Under the pieces are notes generated by a model. It saw nothing but the letters and a program-made list of their open reading frames with translations, searched no databases and was not told the origin of the DNA. From Campylobacteraceae bacterium (GTDB lineage Bacteria; Campylobacterota; Campylobacteria; Campylobacterales; JALSKU01): a stretch of 7,726 nt of DNA. Of the stretch, positions 5,368-7,726 are shown piece by piece. Position 1 is the stretch's first letter. Every line of letters begins with the position of its first letter. Position numbers and translations under genes: made by a program. The DNA lies in NCBI GenBank assembly GCA_015488975.1, contig WFMT01000041.1, forward strand, positions 1-7,726. Reading direction: 5' to 3'.

Positions 5368-6282
5368 ATGCAAAATTTCACAAATAAAGACATTGCCATA
5401 CTTGGTTCAACAGCTTCAGGCAAAACTAAACTATCATTGAAGCTTGCTCAGGATTTTAATGCGATAATTCTTTCATTAGATAGTTTGAGTTTATATAAAG
5501 AGGTAGATATTGCCTCAGCAAAGCCAACAAAGATTGAAAGAGCAAATATAGTGCATTTTGGAATAGATGAATTAAATATCAATGAATACTTTAATTCTGC
5601 TCTTTTTTCAAATCTCTACCATAAAGCTAAAAAATATGCTCTTAACAATCACAAAAATCTGATAATAGTTGGGGGCAGCAGTTTTTATCTTAAGTCGCTT
5701 TGTGAAGGCTTAAGTCCGATGCCAGCAATTAGTAAAGATATAGAAGATCAAATTTCTGATATATTAAACGATCTTGAAAAAGCATATAATCTCATAAAAG
5801 AAAGGGATTTTATGTATGCTAAAAATATTACAAATTCAGACAAATATCGTATAGAAAAATGGTACAAGATATTTTTAAGTACAAATTTAACTGCAACTAA
5901 ATATTTTGAAAAAAATAAGAGAGAAAAGAAGATAGAACAAATAAAAATATTTGAGATACAAACACAAAGAGAGCTTTTAAAAAAAAGGATAAAGATTCGT
6001 ACTGAAAAAATGATAAGTGATGGGCTGATAGATGAGGCATTTTTTTTAGAAAAAAAATACTCCAGAACTCCAAAGGCTATGAATTCCATAGGCTTAAAAG
6101 AATCATTAGAGTATTTAGATGGCAAAATAACTTTGGAAGTATTATCTGATAAAATCTCAAATGCCACAGCAGGACTTGCCAAAAGGCAAAAAACTTTTAA
6201 TAAAAGTCAATTTAAAGATGTAGCAAGAGGAAATATAGATAAAATTTATGATTTAGCTAAATCTTATTTACAAAATAATTAA
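5368..6282 (+). CDS. miaA: tRNA dimethylallyltransferase MiaA
   Basis: A 304-residue cytoplasmic enzyme that transfers a dimethylallyl group to N6 of adenine 37 in tRNAs reading UNN codons. This is the first step toward i6A/ms2i6A, which steadies codon-anticodon pairing. Seen: P-loop GSTASGKT (13-20); DSLSLYKEVDIASAKP (38-53), the Campylobacterota-like form of the usual DSxQxYxxxxIGTAKP; VGGSSFYLKSL (101-111); DKYRIEKWYKIF (158-169); IGLKESLEYLDG (241-252); and RQKTF (273-277), matching the RQxTW region. Length is typical. It is divergent from mqnP. Its last 26 nt overlap the convergent ATPase gene, and no terminator is seen. Confidence 0.93.
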   Translation: MQNFTNKDIAILGSTASGKTKLSLKLAQDFNAIILSLDSLSLYKEVDIASAKPTKIERANIVHFGIDELNINEYFNSALFSNLYHKAKKYALNNHKNLIIVGGSSFYLKSLCEGLSPMPAISKDIEDQISDILNDLEKAYNLIKERDFMYAKNITNSDKYRIEKWYKIFLSTNLTATKYFEKNKREKKIEQIKIFEIQTQRELLKKRIKIRTEKMISDGLIDEAFFLEKKYSRTPKAMNSIGLKESLEYLDGKITLEVLSDKISNATAGLAKRQKTFNKSQFKDVARGNIDKIYDLAKSYLQNN

Positions 6283-7027
6283 AAAATTGTTTTGCACATC
6301 TGCCACTTCTGCTACCGCCTCTTAAGGCTGAAAACTTTTTTGCTTCTTTGTGCAACAATTCTTTATCAATTTTATAATTTCTAAAATAATTATCTACAAT
6401 ATTAAAATAATCCTCCTCAGTACCCTGATAAAACGAGAGCCAAAGACCAAAACGATCAGACAATGATATTTTTTCTTCGACACTGTCACCATAATGAAGC
6501 TCACCTTCTTTAACAAGAGTATTTGTATTCTCACTCATATATTCTGCTACTAAATGCCTTCTGTTTGAAGTTGCATAAATCAAAATATTCTTTGGTGCTA
6601 TCTCAATAGAGCCATCAAGGATAGTTTTTAAAGCTTTATAAGAAGTATCATTATTATCAAATTCCAAATCATCACAAAAAACAATAAATTTATATTTTAA
6701 ATCTCTAATACCGTCTACTATATCTAAAAGATTTGATAAATCTTCTTTATTTATTTCAATAATTCTTAAATTTTGTTTTTTAAAATTATTTAAAACAGCC
6801 TTGATTAAAGATGATTTTCCAGTTCCTCTTGCGCCCCATAATAGAGCATTATTGGCAGGTTTACCTAAGATAAAATTTTCTGTATTTTCAACCAATTGAA
6901 GTTTTTGATACTCAATACCTATAAGTTCATTTAATGATATAGTATCTATCTCTTCTATGGGTTTTAATATATCTCTTTTAGATCTATATACCGCTGCATA
7001 AGTATCCAACCAAGCAATGTCATACAT
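6257..7027 (-). CDS. DUF815-family AAA+ ATP-binding protein
   Basis: A 256-residue AAA+ ATPase of the DUF815 family, whose cellular role is not established. Seen: an N-terminal helical region; Walker A GARGTGKSS (65-73); Walker B FIVFCDDLEF (114-123); sensor-1 region YATSNRRHL (151-159); EKISLSDRFGLWLSFYQG (185-202), which is near-invariant in this family and includes a candidate arginine finger; and SGRCAKQF (241-248) for sensor 2. All nucleotide-handling motifs are intact. The start is ATG 7027, eight bases inside the end of the rhodanese-like gene, so the two are probably co-translated; only a weak GGTAA-type ribosome site precedes it. The 3' end runs 26 nt into the convergent miaA. Confidence 0.85.
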   Translation of the reverse strand: MYDIAWLDTYAAVYRSKRDILKPIEEIDTISLNELIGIEYQKLQLVENTENFILGKPANNALLWGARGTGKSSLIKAVLNNFKKQNLRIIEINKEDLSNLLDIVDGIRDLKYKFIVFCDDLEFDNNDTSYKALKTILDGSIEIAPKNILIYATSNRRHLVAEYMSENTNTLVKEGELHYGDSVEEKISLSDRFGLWLSFYQGTEEDYFNIVDNYFRNYKIDKELLHKEAKKFSALRGGSRSGRCAKQFFNYFVNKI

Positions 7028-7379
7028 TTTTTGTCATTTTACCGCGTGCAATCCATCCAAGTTCAATACCCCCACAAAGTTCAAAAACATTTTTATATCC
7101 TAATTTATCTCTTAAAAAACTTCCAAGGATCTTTGTTCTGTTGGCATGAGCACATACCAAAACAAAATTCTCACTTTTGTCAGATACAATTTTTTCAAAA
7201 TTCGCAAGCCAGGAATGCATATCGTAATTGCCAAATCTATCAAAAAATGTTAATCTATGACTTTTATCTATAATACCTGTATTTTTCCATTCCATATCTG
7301 TTCTAATGTCAACAACCTTAGCACCCTGCTCCATAAATTGCTCTAATTCATTATGGTCTATACACTTTATATCTTTCAT
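7020..7379 (-). CDS. rhodanese-like domain protein
   Basis: A single-domain rhodanese homologue of 119 residues, probably cytoplasmic (no signal peptide). Rhodaneses carry sulfane sulfur on an active-site Cys. Seen: the start-of-domain VVDIRTDMEW (22-31), an active-site loop with Cys76 in CAHANRT (76-82), and the closing helix region KNVFELCGGIELGW (96-109). The loop departs from the common CxxGxR: Ala replaces Gly, while Cys and Arg keep their places. ATG 7379 has AGAGG about 6 nt upstream. It is the first gene of a two-gene unit with the DUF815 ATPase. Whether it trims thiosulfate, relays sulfur or only senses it cannot be told. Confidence 0.82.
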   Translation of the reverse strand: MKDIKCIDHNELEQFMEQGAKVVDIRTDMEWKNTGIIDKSHRLTFFDRFGNYDMHSWLANFEKIVSDKSENFVLVCAHANRTKILGSFLRDKLGYKNVFELCGGIELGWIARGKMTKNV

Positions 7380-7398
7380 TAAAAACCTCTTTACATAA

Positions 7399-7417
7399 AT
7401 ATAATTGATAATTATAT
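7399..7417. repeat. 19-bp inverted repeat at the rhodanese promoter
   Basis: ATATAATT and AATTATAT flank a central GAT, with every arm base matching. The repeat contains the probable -10 box of the rhodanese gene. The TTGATAAT part is like half of a Fur-type box, but the other half does not match. It may be a regulator site or a by-product of AT richness. Confidence 0.35.
7411..7416 (-). promoter_or_regulatory. -10 box of the rhodanese-DUF815 unit
   Basis: On the - strand this reads TATAAT, in the context TATATATAAT. Transcription would start near 7404, about 25 nt before the ATG. The -35 position (AGAAGA) is poor. The remaining spacer up to the 5S gene, 7418-7614, has no visible gene. Confidence 0.4.
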
Positions 7418-7548
7418 ATAAAATACACTATAATCTTCTTTAACAGTAAATACAAATAGAAAATTTAAAAGAATTTATAAACTAATCTTAGACACATATC
7501 ATATCATTGCAAGATATAAACACACCAAGCACAATATTTAAGTAATTT

Positions 7549-7563
7549 TTGTTAATTTAACAA
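7549..7563. repeat. 15-bp inverted repeat downstream of 5S rRNA
   Basis: TTGTTAA and TTAACAA flank a single T. As RNA downstream of the 5S it could fold into a short A-U-rich hairpin, but no U-tract follows on the - strand, so it is not a standard terminator. It shares TGTTA...TAACA arms with the repeat at 5325-5339, with different spacing. Confidence 0.3.
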
Positions 7564-7614
7564 GTTAGTGTGTAAAGTCAGTTTTAAAGTAGAAATTTAT
7601 TTGATGATTTAACT

Positions 7615-7726
7615 CAAACCGGCAGCGACCTACATTCCCAACCCCAGTAAGGGGCAGTATTATCGGCGATGAGATGCTTAGCTTCCTGGTTCGGAATGTA
7701 ACAGGGCGTTTCCATCTCTCTATAGC
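7615..7726 (-). rRNA. rrf: 5S ribosomal RNA, 3' part
   Basis: The - strand carries typical 5S segments in order: GAAACGCC, CATTCCGAACCAGGAAGCTAAG, CATCGCCGAT, AATACTGCCCC, GGGAATGTAGGTCGCTGCC. The 3' end is placed near 7615 by analogy with the closing helix of other 5S genes and is good to a few bases. The 5' end, about ten bases, lies beyond the right edge. The rRNA operon therefore extends to the right of the window and is read leftward. Confidence 0.93.

Noticed and set aside
5748..6182. 144-codon open frame on the - strand inside miaA
   Set aside because: Low-complexity Ser/Phe/Ile-rich translation with no ribosome site, opposite a well-conserved enzyme; a shadow of AT-rich coding sequence.
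7495..7517. Short ATATC repeats and the ATATC...GATAT dyad as a protein site or phage attachment site
   Set aside because: The arms are only 5 bp in very AT-rich DNA, and there is no integrase or second copy nearby.
7521..7545. A tRNA or second 5S-like start in the 5S-rhodanese spacer (GCTTGGTG on the - strand)
   Set aside because: Only eight bases resemble a 5S start; no further 5S or tRNA stem structure follows.

Overview
The window is AT-rich, tightly packed bacterial DNA. It most likely comes from a free-living Campylobacterota (Epsilonproteobacteria) species, perhaps of the Sulfurimonas/Sulfurovum type. Four things suggest this: the 5S rRNA sequence, the MiaA variant that reads DSLSLY and ASAKP where most bacteria have DSxQxY and GTAKP, an MqnP/UbiA-type prenyltransferase, and an OprD-like porin driven by a TAGTATAAT -10 box. 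The taxonomic placement is inference from sequence character, not from a search.

Layout. (1) 54-1376, + strand: a one-gene unit encoding a secreted beta-barrel porin with its own promoter, strong ribosome binding site and a textbook rho-independent terminator. (2) 1474-2701, + strand: an accessory insert. It holds an IS200/RAYT-like HUH (Y1) transposase with an extra C-terminal helix-turn-helix. An ATGA overlap joins this gene to a small protein that looks like the zinc-finger and C-terminal repeat of a type IA topoisomerase, without the enzyme. A GGGGTCAGGTG box and an imperfect hairpin precede the transposase. (3) 5272-2698, - strand: a four-gene operon with essentially no gaps, in the order menaquinone prenyltransferase (mqnP/ubiA-like), PilZ-like protein, membrane-anchored coiled-coil protein with a C-terminal HTH, and a divergent uracil-DNA glycosylase-like protein starting at TTG. 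(4) 5368-6282, + strand: miaA, divergent from mqnP, with a perfect 15-bp inverted repeat between the two. (5) 7379-6257, - strand: a rhodanese-like protein and a DUF815 AAA+ ATPase with overlapping ends. (6) 7615-7726, - strand: the 3' part of a 5S rRNA gene, so an rRNA operon lies beyond the right edge, reading leftward.

How the genes work together. The housekeeping functions are respiratory quinone prenylation, tRNA i6A37 modification and ribosomal RNA. Both convergent gene pairs overlap at their ends (4 nt at 2698-2701 and 26 nt at 6257-6282), leaving no room for ordinary terminators. The most unusual content is the translationally coupled pair of HUH transposase and stand-alone topoisomerase tail, followed by the glycosylase-like protein with a shortened DNA-intercalation loop. 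No CRISPR array, tRNA gene or prophage was seen.
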